Position numbers and translations under genes: made by a program | Source of the DNA: an uncultured Actinomycetes bacterium | GTDB taxonomy: Bacteria; Actinomycetota; Thermoleophilia; Gaiellales; F1-60-MAGs149 | Assembly: GCA_903847495.1 (NCBI GenBank) | Contig: CAINDT010000276.1 | Coordinates: 1 to 6,512, forward strand | Length of the DNA stretch: 6,512 nt | Direction: 5' to 3' | The notes under the pieces: model-generated | The model's database searches: none | What the model was told of the DNA's origin: nothing | Seen by the model: the letters and a program-made list of their open reading frames with translations, nothing else | Shown here: in pieces, positions 1 to 5,829 of the stretch | Layout of the letters: every line of letters starts with the position of its first letter | Numbering within the stretch: the first letter of the stretch is position 1

Positions 1-102
1 GGTCGGCGGCGAGACGACCAGCGGCGAGGCCTGCGCCGCGCCGGCGCCGGCGCCGAGCAGGGCGATGCTGAGCGCCAGCGGCAGTGCGCGCCTTAGCGAC
101 AT
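1..102 (-). CDS. exported protein of unknown function, N-terminal signal peptide only (partial)
   Basis: Reading leftward from an ATG at 102, 34 codons stay open to the window edge, so the gene is cut off and its function cannot be told. The visible part looks like a Sec signal peptide: Met-Ser-Leu-Arg-Arg, a hydrophobic core of Leu/Ala/Ile/Gly at about residues 6-22, then Ala-Gln-Ala at 23-25 as a plausible signal peptidase I site, followed by a mature start Ser-Pro-Leu-Val-Val. There is no lipobox cysteine, so a lipoprotein is unlikely. The ATG overlaps the end of the upstream sigma-like gene by 10 nt (93-102) in another frame. No strong Shine-Dalgarno precedes it, so translation is probably coupled to the upstream gene. 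It may be an exported partner of that membrane protein, but this rests only on position. FtsQ is not a good fit, because FtsQ has an uncleaved anchor after a cytoplasmic tail. Confidence 0.6.
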   Translation of the reverse strand, partial: MSLRRALPLALSIALLGAGAGAAQASPLVVSPPT

Positions 103-1196
103 GCGAGCGCCGCCGATCCGAGGCCGCACGACGCAGCAGGTGCCGCGGACGCCCCGGCCTGCCGGGCGCCGGACGTGCCGGTGCCGCTCGATGCCCCCAC
201 GGCACGCGCCTGCCCGTCCGTCGTGGCTGCCGGGACGGCGGAGCCGATACGCCCACCGCCGCCGAGCAGGCGCGCGGCGGCTTCGATGGCGAGCATGCGG
301 CCGATCGGGCCATACGGCCCCTCACCGGCGGGGGCTGACGCCTCGACCGCGGGTTCGATCGGTGCCCGCATGCTCGGCGCGGAGCCCTCCAACAGGCTCG
401 CGGTGACGGCCGCGCCGATCGCGCCGGCCAAGAGCAGCGCCGCCGCGGTACCGCCGATCAGGCGCCAGCGGATCAGGCGGCGGACGGTCACCTCGGTGCG
501 ATCCGTCACGCGGACGAGAATGCCGCCGCCCAGGCCGGCGGCCCGTCCACGCTCGGCCACGCCGCGCCACTCGGGGCGCAGACGCGCCATCGCCATCCAC
601 AGGCCATTGGCCGAGCGCCCGGCACGGCGGCCCGCCTCCGCATAGGACACCTCGCTCATTACCATGCCGTAGGCAAGCTCATCGGAGACGCCAGCCCGTC
701 GCGCCGTGACATCGACCGCCTGCTCCACCTCGAGCCGGAAGCGCGCGAGATCGAGCGACTCGCGCTCTGCCTGCAGCGGCAGCTCGGTGGGCAGCGCCTC
801 GTACGGCTCCGCCCGCCGGCGCTGCGTGTCGGCGCGCCACGCCTCACGGCGCGCAGCACCGTCGACGACCAGGTACGCGAACAGCCCATCCGGCCCCGTG
901 CGCTGGAGGACGCGGGCAAGCTCGAGTGTGACGGGCTCCCATAGCCGACGCTCCGCCTCCTCGAGCAACAGCGCGTCGTGTCGTGTCGGCCCGTCACCGG
1001 CCGCGAGAGCGAGCGCCAGCTCGAGGGCCCGCGCCACGCCATCGGCCACGGCGCGGCGGCGGTCGGCCGCGCACGTCACGGCGCCGCTTGGGATCGCCTC
1101 GCCGAGCGCCAGCAAGACGGCCGGGCGCGCACAGACATCGCGAATCGCGTCCGCGGAGAGACTGCGCTCAGAGGCTGTGCGGGCCGTCGTCGCCAT
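93..1196 (-). CDS. sigma-70/ECF-like protein with C-terminal transmembrane anchor and extracytoplasmic tail
   Basis: This is a 367-residue protein. Residues about 45-130 resemble sigma-70 region 2: a helix around ALELALALA, then LLEEAERRLWEP (77-88), which lines up with the LVQEtFlRLWE pattern of ECF sigma factors, then FAYLVVDGAARREAWRA (106-122) like region 2.3/2.4. Residues about 146-212 resemble region 4, with a helix-turn-helix at 184-207 (SYAEAGRRAGRS then a recognition-like helix). A basic stretch (RRLIRWR, 239-245) leads into one transmembrane helix at about 246-268. The positive-inside rule puts the sigma-like part in the cytoplasm and the last ~98 residues outside. That tail is rich in Ala, Gly and Ser and holds two cysteines (357, 366). 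The ATG is the only start available, because an in-frame TGA lies two codons upstream. There is no obvious Shine-Dalgarno. The gene lies 59 nt after murB. ECF-type factors with C-terminal membrane extensions are known, but whether this one binds RNA polymerase is inference. It could instead be a degenerate sigma-fold regulator. Confidence 0.6.
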   Translation of the reverse strand: MATTARTASERSLSADAIRDVCARPAVLLALGEAIPSGAVTCAADRRRAVADGVARALELALALAAGDGPTRHDALLLEEAERRLWEPVTLELARVLQRTGPDGLFAYLVVDGAARREAWRADTQRRRAEPYEALPTELPLQAERESLDLARFRLEVEQAVDVTARRAGVSDELAYGMVMSEVSYAEAGRRAGRSANGLWMAMARLRPEWRGVAERGRAAGLGGGILVRVTDRTEVTVRRLIRWRLIGGTAAALLLAGAIGAAVTASLLEGSAPSMRAPIEPAVEASAPAGEGPYGPIGRMLAIEAAARLLGGGGRIGSAVPAATTDGQARAVGASSGTGTSGARQAGASAAPAASCGLGSAALACR

Positions 1197-1230
1197 GGTT
1201 CATCGCGGAACGTAGTCGGCAGTGAACGGA

Positions 1231-1242
1231 CGGCGCGCGCCG
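1231..1242. repeat. 12-bp perfect palindrome in the murB/sigma-like gap
   Basis: The bases CGGCGCGCGCCG read the same on both strands and sit in the middle of the 59-nt gap between the murB stop and the sigma-like ATG. The sequence could be an operator half-site pair or a GC-rich mRNA stem, but no U-run follows, so it is not a normal intrinsic terminator. Alternating GC palindromes of this size arise easily by chance in such GC-rich DNA, so a function is not established. Confidence 0.35.
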
Positions 1243-1255
1243 CTGGTATGCCGGC

Positions 1256-2149
1256 TCACACAGGCGGGATCACGATATCGCCGAGCGTCTGCACCTCGTG
1301 GTGCAGCTCGACGCCGAACTGGTCCTTGGCGCGGCGGCGCGCCTCGGTCATCAGCGCAACGACGTCGGCCGACGTCGCCCCGTCGACGTTCTCGATGAAG
1401 TTGGCGTGCTTCTCCGAGATCTGCGCGCCACCCACGCGATAGCCCTTGAGGCCGCAGGCCTCCAGCAGCTGTCCACTCGTGCGCTCACCCTCGGGATTCT
1501 TGAAGACGCTGCCGAACGTGCGCGCCTTGCGCGGCTGGGCCGCTGTGCGTCGGCCCTGGTACTCGCGCACGCGGTCCTTGATGGCGGCCGGGTCATCTGG
1601 CGTGAGGGCGATCTCCGCGGCAGTCACGATCTCGCCGTACTGGAGGTCGGAGTGGCGGTAGGTCAGCCCCAGGTCGCTGGCCGGCACGTCGCGCCTGCCG
1701 TCGGCACTGCAGACCGTGGCGCTGATCAGCACATCGACGATCTCGCGCCCGTACGCACCGGCATTCATCCGCACCGCACCGCCCATGGTGCCGGGAATCG
1801 CGCAGGCGAACTCGAACCCGGCGAGTCCGGCGTCCCCCACCTTGCGGACGGCTGCGGCCAGCGAAGCGCCGCCGCCGAGCACCGCTCCGGCCGCGCCCAC
1901 CTCGATGCGCGTCAACTCACCGGCGAGCCGCAGGACAAGGCCGTCGAAGCCGCTGTCGGCCGGCAGCAGGTTGGAGCCGAGACCGATCACCGCGATCGCC
2001 TGCCCCTCGTCGCGGGCCCAGCGCAGCATCTCCACCAGCGATTGATCGTCGGTCGGCTCGCCGAGGTACGCGGCAGGACCGCCCGTGCCGATCGTCGTGA
2101 AGCGGCTGAGCGGGACGTCACGGCCGACGCCGGCGGGCAAGACGGTCAT
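1256..2149 (-). CDS. murB: UDP-N-acetylenolpyruvoylglucosamine reductase, MurB
   Basis: The product is an FAD enzyme of the cytoplasm that uses NADPH to reduce UDP-GlcNAc-enolpyruvate to UDP-MurNAc, the second committed step of peptidoglycan synthesis. The 297 residues are the usual length of short (type II) MurB proteins. FAD-binding segments are visible as TIGTGGPA (19-26), GLGSNLL (56-62) and AIPGTMGGAVRMNAGAYG (117-134). Catalytic-site motifs are YRHS (164-167), GSVFKNP (213-219, with Ser214 as the likely proton donor) and the C-terminal HHEVQ with Glu285. The KHANFIEN segment (247-254) is also typical. The E. coli-type extra loop around a tyrosine is absent, which supports type II. The ATG overlaps the murC stop as ATGA. 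A weak GAGG lies 10 nt upstream inside murC, so reinitiation by ribosomes leaving murC is the likely mode of translation. Nothing looks broken. Confidence 0.96.
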   Translation of the reverse strand: MTVLPAGVGRDVPLSRFTTIGTGGPAAYLGEPTDDQSLVEMLRWARDEGQAIAVIGLGSNLLPADSGFDGLVLRLAGELTRIEVGAAGAVLGGGASLAAAVRKVGDAGLAGFEFACAIPGTMGGAVRMNAGAYGREIVDVLISATVCSADGRRDVPASDLGLTYRHSDLQYGEIVTAAEIALTPDDPAAIKDRVREYQGRRTAAQPRKARTFGSVFKNPEGERTSGQLLEACGLKGYRVGGAQISEKHANFIENVDGATSADVVALMTEARRRAKDQFGVELHHEVQTLGDIVIPPV

Positions 2150-3459
2150 CCGTACAGAACCTCGCGGGCGATGGCGTCGACCGGGCCGGCACCGCAGCAG
2201 AGGATCAGATCGCCGCTGCGGCCGAGTCCGCGCAGCTCCTTGACGGCACGTGGCGCATCGATCACGAAGCTCGCGTGCGGCCCCTGCACCTGTTCGACGA
2301 TGCGCATGGCGCTCGCCTCCGGATCCGGCGCACCTCGCGCCACGTACGTCTCGAGGACGACGACGTAGTCGGCAGCGCTGAGGGCCGCGGCGAACTCCGC
2401 ACTGAAGGCCTTGGTACGCCAGGGCTGGTGCGGCTGGAACAGCACCACGAGGCGCTGGGGATTGCGACCGCGCGCCGCGGCGATCGCGGCGACGAGTTCG
2501 GTCGGATGGTGCGCGTAGTCGTCGACGACGGTGTACCCGAAGGCCGACCCGATGATCTCGAAGCGACGTCCCGCGCCCGTGAACCGCTCGAGCGCGGCAA
2601 AGGCCTCGTCAAGCGGCACGCCGAGCCGCTCGAGCACCAGCGCGGCCGCACAGGCGTTGCCGGCGTTGTGGACGCCGGGCACGGCGAGCTGGACGCGTTC
2701 GGGGCCGCGCGAGGGACGGAACGATGCGCCGGCGCTATCGGTGACGGCATCGAGCGCCCGTAGGCCGTCACCCGGTCCGACGCCGAAGCGCCCGACCTCG
2801 GCCACCGGCTCGATCTCCACCCCGTCGCCGACCGCGACGAACCCGTCGGCGGGAATCGTGCGGGCCCACGCGTCGAGCAGGGCGACGACGTCCTCGACCG
2901 AGGAGTAGTGATCGAGGTGATCGAAGTCCACGTTGAGGACGACTCCGATCGTCGCCGGCAGCTGCCGAACCGAGCGGTCCGACTCGTCGCCTTCGACGAT
3001 CGCCAGATCGCCAGCCCCGCCGCGGGCGTTGGTGTCGAGCTGGCGCACCTCGCCGCCCACCACGAAAGTGGGATCGAGGCCGAGCTCGACGGCGGCGAAG
3101 GCCAGCATCGAGGACGTGGTCGTCTTGCCGTGGGCGCCGGTCACCACGACGCGCCGCTCGTGGCTGCGGAGGATGTCTGCGAGCGCCTCGGCGCGGTGCT
3201 GGATCGGCAGGCCAAGCTCACGGGCGCGCTCGAGCTCGGGCGTGTCGTCGGGGATCGCCCCCGAGACGATCACGCGATCGACGCCGTCGAGATGCGACGG
3301 GTCGTGCCCAACGTGGCAGGTGATGCCGTCCTGCGCGAGGCGCTTGAGCAACGGGCTGAGCGAACGATCACAGCCGGTCACCTGCTCGCCGCGCTGCACG
3401 AGCACGCGGGCGATGCCGCTCATGCCGGCACCGCCGACACCGACGAAATGCACGCTCAT
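2146..3459 (-). CDS. murC: UDP-N-acetylmuramate--L-alanine ligase, MurC
   Basis: This is the cytoplasmic ATP-dependent Mur ligase that joins L-alanine to UDP-MurNAc. At 437 residues it is somewhat shorter than the E. coli enzyme (about 490). Domain 1 has the UDP-binding Rossmann motif GVGGAGMSGIA (7-17). Domain 2 has the ATP P-loop GAHGKTTT (108-115, Lys112), the EGDESDRS segment (156-163) that supplies acidic metal ligands, and FDHLDHY (179-185) with the conserved His181. GVHNAGNACAA (262-272) leads to the C-terminal domain, which has the MurC signature DDYAHHPTE (313-321) and FQPHQPWRTK (341-350). In the last motif the usual QPHRYxRT has lost its first Arg, while Arg348 remains. The start is firm: GGAGG sits 7 nt before the ATG. 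The gene overlaps murG upstream and murB downstream, each by ATGA, so the three are certainly one transcription and translation unit. Confidence 0.97.
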   Translation of the reverse strand: MSVHFVGVGGAGMSGIARVLVQRGEQVTGCDRSLSPLLKRLAQDGITCHVGHDPSHLDGVDRVIVSGAIPDDTPELERARELGLPIQHRAEALADILRSHERRVVVTGAHGKTTTSSMLAFAAVELGLDPTFVVGGEVRQLDTNARGGAGDLAIVEGDESDRSVRQLPATIGVVLNVDFDHLDHYSSVEDVVALLDAWARTIPADGFVAVGDGVEIEPVAEVGRFGVGPGDGLRALDAVTDSAGASFRPSRGPERVQLAVPGVHNAGNACAAALVLERLGVPLDEAFAALERFTGAGRRFEIIGSAFGYTVVDDYAHHPTELVAAIAAARGRNPQRLVVLFQPHQPWRTKAFSAEFAAALSAADYVVVLETYVARGAPDPEASAMRIVEQVQGPHASFVIDAPRAVKELRGLGRSGDLILCCGAGPVDAIAREVLYG

Positions 3460-4520
3460 CCGCGCCCCTCCGCCAGCTCCAACAGGACGTCTGCCATCGC
3501 GCGCGCCGCATCGGGTTTCGCCAGGGTCGCCATGGCTGTCTCCATCGCCACGCGTCGGGTGGTGTCACCGAGGATGCGGTCGATCGACGCGCGCAGCGCG
3601 TGCGCCGTCAGTGCGGCGTCGGGGATCACGACCGCCGCGCCGGCCTCCGCGAACGGCGCAGCATTGAGGCTCTGGTGATCATCGGCGGCGCCGGCCCACG
3701 GCACGAGAATCGCGGCACGGCGCGCGGCTGCGACCTCGTAGACCGAGCCGCCCGAGCGCGCCACGACGACGTCGGCCGCGGCGAGCAGGTTCGCCATCTC
3801 GCCGGTGAACTCGAGCTCGTCGAAGCGCTCGGGAGCAGATCCAGCCCGGACCTTGCCGCGGCCGGCCACGAGGACCACCCGCTGACCGACGGGGACGCCG
3901 TCGTCGTAGGCGAGGCGCAGCGCGTCGTTGATCGGTCCCGCGCCGAGCGAGCCACCGAACGCCACCACGACCTGCTCGTCCTCGGCGAGCCCGAGTGCGG
4001 CGCGCCCCTGCGCCCGCGTCGTATCGATGAAGGCGCGATCGACGGGGCGACCGGTCACGAGGTACTTCGGCGGTGTGCGCCCGGCGACGGGGAACGCGAG
4101 GAACACGCGGTCGACCAGGGGCGCGGCGAGCCGGTTGGCGAGACCGATGCGCGCGTCGGCCTCGCTGAGTGCGGACGGCAGGCGATGGTGACGAGCGGCC
4201 GCGAGCATCGGCCCGGCCACGTAACCACCGGCGCCGAAGACGGCATCGGGCCGAACCTGCTTGATGATCCCCGAGCAGGAGAACGGCGCCACGACGGACT
4301 TTCCCAGCGCCTTGACGAGCTGGAGGCTCGCCGAGCGCGGGAACCCGGAGACCTCGAACGGGAGGAACGAATACCCGTGTGCCGGCACGATCTCCGCCTC
4401 GATGCGGTTCGGCGTCCCGGCGAACGTGACGTCGGCTCCGCGTGCGCGCAGCTCAGCGGCGACGGCCAGGGCGGGCGCAACGTGGCCCACCGTTCCGCCT
4501 GCGGCGATCAGGATCCGCAC
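3456..4520 (-). CDS. murG: UDP-GlcNAc:undecaprenyl-pyrophosphoryl-MurNAc-pentapeptide GlcNAc transferase, MurG
   Basis: MurG is a GT-B glycosyltransferase at the inner face of the membrane that adds GlcNAc to lipid I to give lipid II. Starting from GTG at 4520 it has 354 residues and begins MRILIAAGG, as MurG proteins usually do. An in-frame ATG at 4526 would add Met-Pro, but its GGAGG is only 1 nt away, whereas the GTG has a 7-nt spacing, so I prefer GTG. Motifs are GGTVGH (8-13, His13 in the glycine loop), FAGTPNRIEAE (33-43), GAGGYVAGP (96-104), GGSLGA (189-194), RSGGSVYE (255-262, with Glu262 the likely ribose contact) and DDHQSLNA (280-287). Two points differ from the textbook enzyme: GGTGGH reads GGTVGH, and the HEQN-type segment reads SEAD (119-122). 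Both may be lineage traits. The stop overlaps the murC ATG. Confidence 0.95.
   Translation of the reverse strand: MRILIAAGGTVGHVAPALAVAAELRARGADVTFAGTPNRIEAEIVPAHGYSFLPFEVSGFPRSASLQLVKALGKSVVAPFSCSGIIKQVRPDAVFGAGGYVAGPMLAAARHHRLPSALSEADARIGLANRLAAPLVDRVFLAFPVAGRTPPKYLVTGRPVDRAFIDTTRAQGRAALGLAEDEQVVVAFGGSLGAGPINDALRLAYDDGVPVGQRVVLVAGRGKVRAGSAPERFDELEFTGEMANLLAAADVVVARSGGSVYEVAAARRAAILVPWAGAADDHQSLNAAPFAEAGAAVVIPDAALTAHALRASIDRILGDTTRRVAMETAMATLAKPDAARAMADVLLELAEGRG
3467..3471 (-). promoter_or_regulatory. Shine-Dalgarno of murC inside the murG 3' end
   Basis: GGAGG lies in the last codons of murG with exactly 7 nt to the murC ATG. It fixes the murC start and lets murC be initiated independently as well as by coupling through the ATGA overlap. 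It is the best-spaced ribosome-binding site of an ATG-started gene in the window. Confidence 0.8.
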
Positions 4521-4526
4521 CGGCAT

Positions 4527-4556
4527 GCCTCCAAGGCTAGTCCACCGTGCGGAGGC
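4527..4556 (-). promoter_or_regulatory. inverted repeat that can mask the murG ribosome-binding site
   Basis: Directly after the ftsW stop, GCCTCC (4551-4556) is the exact complement of GGAGGC (4527-4532), with an 18-nt loop between them. One further G-U pair can be added on the loop side. The 3' arm contains the murG GGAGG, so folding would hide it. A ribosome finishing ftsW would cover the 5' arm and free the site, which would couple murG translation to ftsW. A competing small hairpin, GCCT with AGGC around TGG (4527-4537), uses the same bases. The function is inference from base pairing. Confidence 0.4.
4528..4532 (-). promoter_or_regulatory. Shine-Dalgarno that favours the GTG start of murG
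   Basis: GGAGG is separated by 7 nt from GTG at 4520 but by a single nucleotide from ATG at 4526. Normal spacing is roughly 5-9 nt, so this site points to the GTG. The protein would then start MRIL, as in most MurG sequences. Confidence 0.65.
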
Positions 4557-4557
4557 G

Positions 4558-5829
4558 CTAGGCCCGCACCGGCTGGCGCTTGCGCGGCGCTCGCGGCTTC
4601 TTCGGCGTGGGCGCGTCCGGATCCGGCGCCGTGGTGCGCCGTGGGCGCGGCACGAGCTGGGGCTCGCGACTGATGGCGATCAGGATGCCGACGAGGGCGA
4701 GGATCACGAGGCGCGACGACGAGCCGTACGAGATCAACGGCAGCGGGATGCCGGTCAGCGGCAGGATGCCCATGACGGCACCGAGGTTGACGATCGCCTG
4801 ACCGACGATCAGCGCCGTCGCCCCCGCCGCCAGCAGGCGTTGGAAGGGATCGACGGTGCGCGAGGCGATTGTGTACCCCGCCCAGGCGAACGCGGCGAAC
4901 AGGCCCACCACGATCAGCGCGCCGATCAGCCCGAGCTCCTCACCGATCACGGCGAAGATCATGTCGGTGTGCGCCTCGGGCAGGAAGTTGACCTTCTGGA
5001 CGCTGCCGCCGAGACCGACGCCGAAGATGCCGCCGGAGCCGATCGCGATCATCGCCTGTACCACCTGATAGGCGCCATCGGCGCTCTGACCCCACGGATC
5101 GAGGAAGGCGAAGATGCGGTCGCGGCGATACGGCGCTGCGTAGATGAGCACCGCTCCCACCGCGATGCCGATAGCGACCAGTTGCGCGAGCAGCCGCAGG
5201 CGCACGCCCGCCACGACAAGCAGGGCGACGACCATGATCATCACGGCGAGCGTCGTGCCGAGGTCCGGTTGGATCATGATCAACGCGCAGACGAACCCGA
5301 CGAGCAGCCCAAGCGGCATCGCGAGCTCCTTCATCGTCTCCGGCGGCTTGCGGCGATTGGCGAGGATCAGCGCGACCACCAGCAGCGTGCCGAACTTCGC
5401 GAACTCCGAAGGCTGCACCGTGAGCGGCCCGACCGCGAGCCAGCGTGCCGCGCCGTTGGCGGTCACCCCGACGCCCGGCAGACGCACGGCCGCGAGCCCG
5501 ATCAGCGAGGCGACGAAGACGATCGGTGCGAGCCGCTTGAGCCAGCCGGCCGGAACGAAGATCATGGCCACCAAGAGCCCGAGACCGGCCAAGGTGTAGA
5601 GCACGCCGGACTTCGTGAAGTACAGCGAGTCGAAGTTGAACTCGGCGTGCGTCATGGCGTACGCGCTGGAGGCCGAGTAGACCATCAGCTGGCCGAACAC
5701 CGCGAGGCAGATCGTGACGATCAGGAGCACCTGCGCCTCGAGCGGCAGCTCACGCCGCGACGCAGAGGACGTCGGCGGCGGGTGCTCGCCGGTGCGCACG
5801 AGCCTGAGAGGATTGACACTCCGCATCAC
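4558..5829 (-). CDS. ftsW: SEDS-family peptidoglycan glycosyltransferase, FtsW
   Basis: FtsW is a septal membrane enzyme that polymerises lipid II together with a class B penicillin-binding protein. Counted from GTG at 5829 the product has 423 residues. The adjacent ATG at 5826 is an equally possible start. Residues 1-30 are a polar N-terminal tail. About ten transmembrane helices follow (near 31-53, 73-92, 98-117, 144-158, 167-187, 190-209, 211-231, 290-318, 329-352, 364-387). SEDS motifs are NGAARWLAVG with QPSEFAK (125-145), QPDLGTT (187-193), GLGGSVQKVNFLPEAHTDMIFAVIGEE split over 272-298 and GIPLPLISYGSSS (360-372). Asp289 in PEAHTDMIFA matches the essential aspartate of the family. GARRW reads GAARW and SYGGSS reads SYGSSS. 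After Glu389 comes a Pro/Arg/Lys-rich cytoplasmic tail of about 34 residues. RodA is the alternative, but the position between murD and murG makes FtsW much more likely. Confidence 0.94.
   Translation of the reverse strand: MMRSVNPLRLVRTGEHPPPTSSASRRELPLEAQVLLIVTICLAVFGQLMVYSASSAYAMTHAEFNFDSLYFTKSGVLYTLAGLGLLVAMIFVPAGWLKRLAPIVFVASLIGLAAVRLPGVGVTANGAARWLAVGPLTVQPSEFAKFGTLLVVALILANRRKPPETMKELAMPLGLLVGFVCALIMIQPDLGTTLAVMIMVVALLVVAGVRLRLLAQLVAIGIAVGAVLIYAAPYRRDRIFAFLDPWGQSADGAYQVVQAMIAIGSGGIFGVGLGGSVQKVNFLPEAHTDMIFAVIGEELGLIGALIVVGLFAAFAWAGYTIASRTVDPFQRLLAAGATALIVGQAIVNLGAVMGILPLTGIPLPLISYGSSSRLVILALVGILIAISREPQLVPRPRRTTAPDPDAPTPKKPRAPRKRQPVRA

Noticed and set aside
26..56. GCC/GGC repeat run near the left edge as a functional repeat
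   Set aside because: It encodes the Gly-Ala core of the signal peptide and is explained by codon use in GC-rich DNA.
93..1196. The gene after murB read as FtsQ
   Set aside because: FtsQ has a short cytoplasmic tail, an N-terminal membrane helix and a POTRA domain outside. This protein has about 245 cytoplasmic residues first and no POTRA-like segment after the helix.
175..1215. Plus-strand frames at 175-645 and 706-1215 as alternatives to the sigma-like gene
   Set aside because: They are Ser/Arg/Pro-rich frames without domains, whereas the minus frame has sigma-like motifs, one transmembrane helix with correct charge bias, and fits the operon direction.
1298..2368. A 356-codon open frame on the plus strand opposite murB and murC
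   Set aside because: Its composition mirrors the real genes on the other strand, no motif is visible, and it would span the murB/murC junction.
2908..4673. Two further long plus-strand frames (2908-3678 and 3600-4673) opposite murC and murG
   Set aside because: They have no domain or good ribosome-binding site and are fully explained as shadows of murC and murG.
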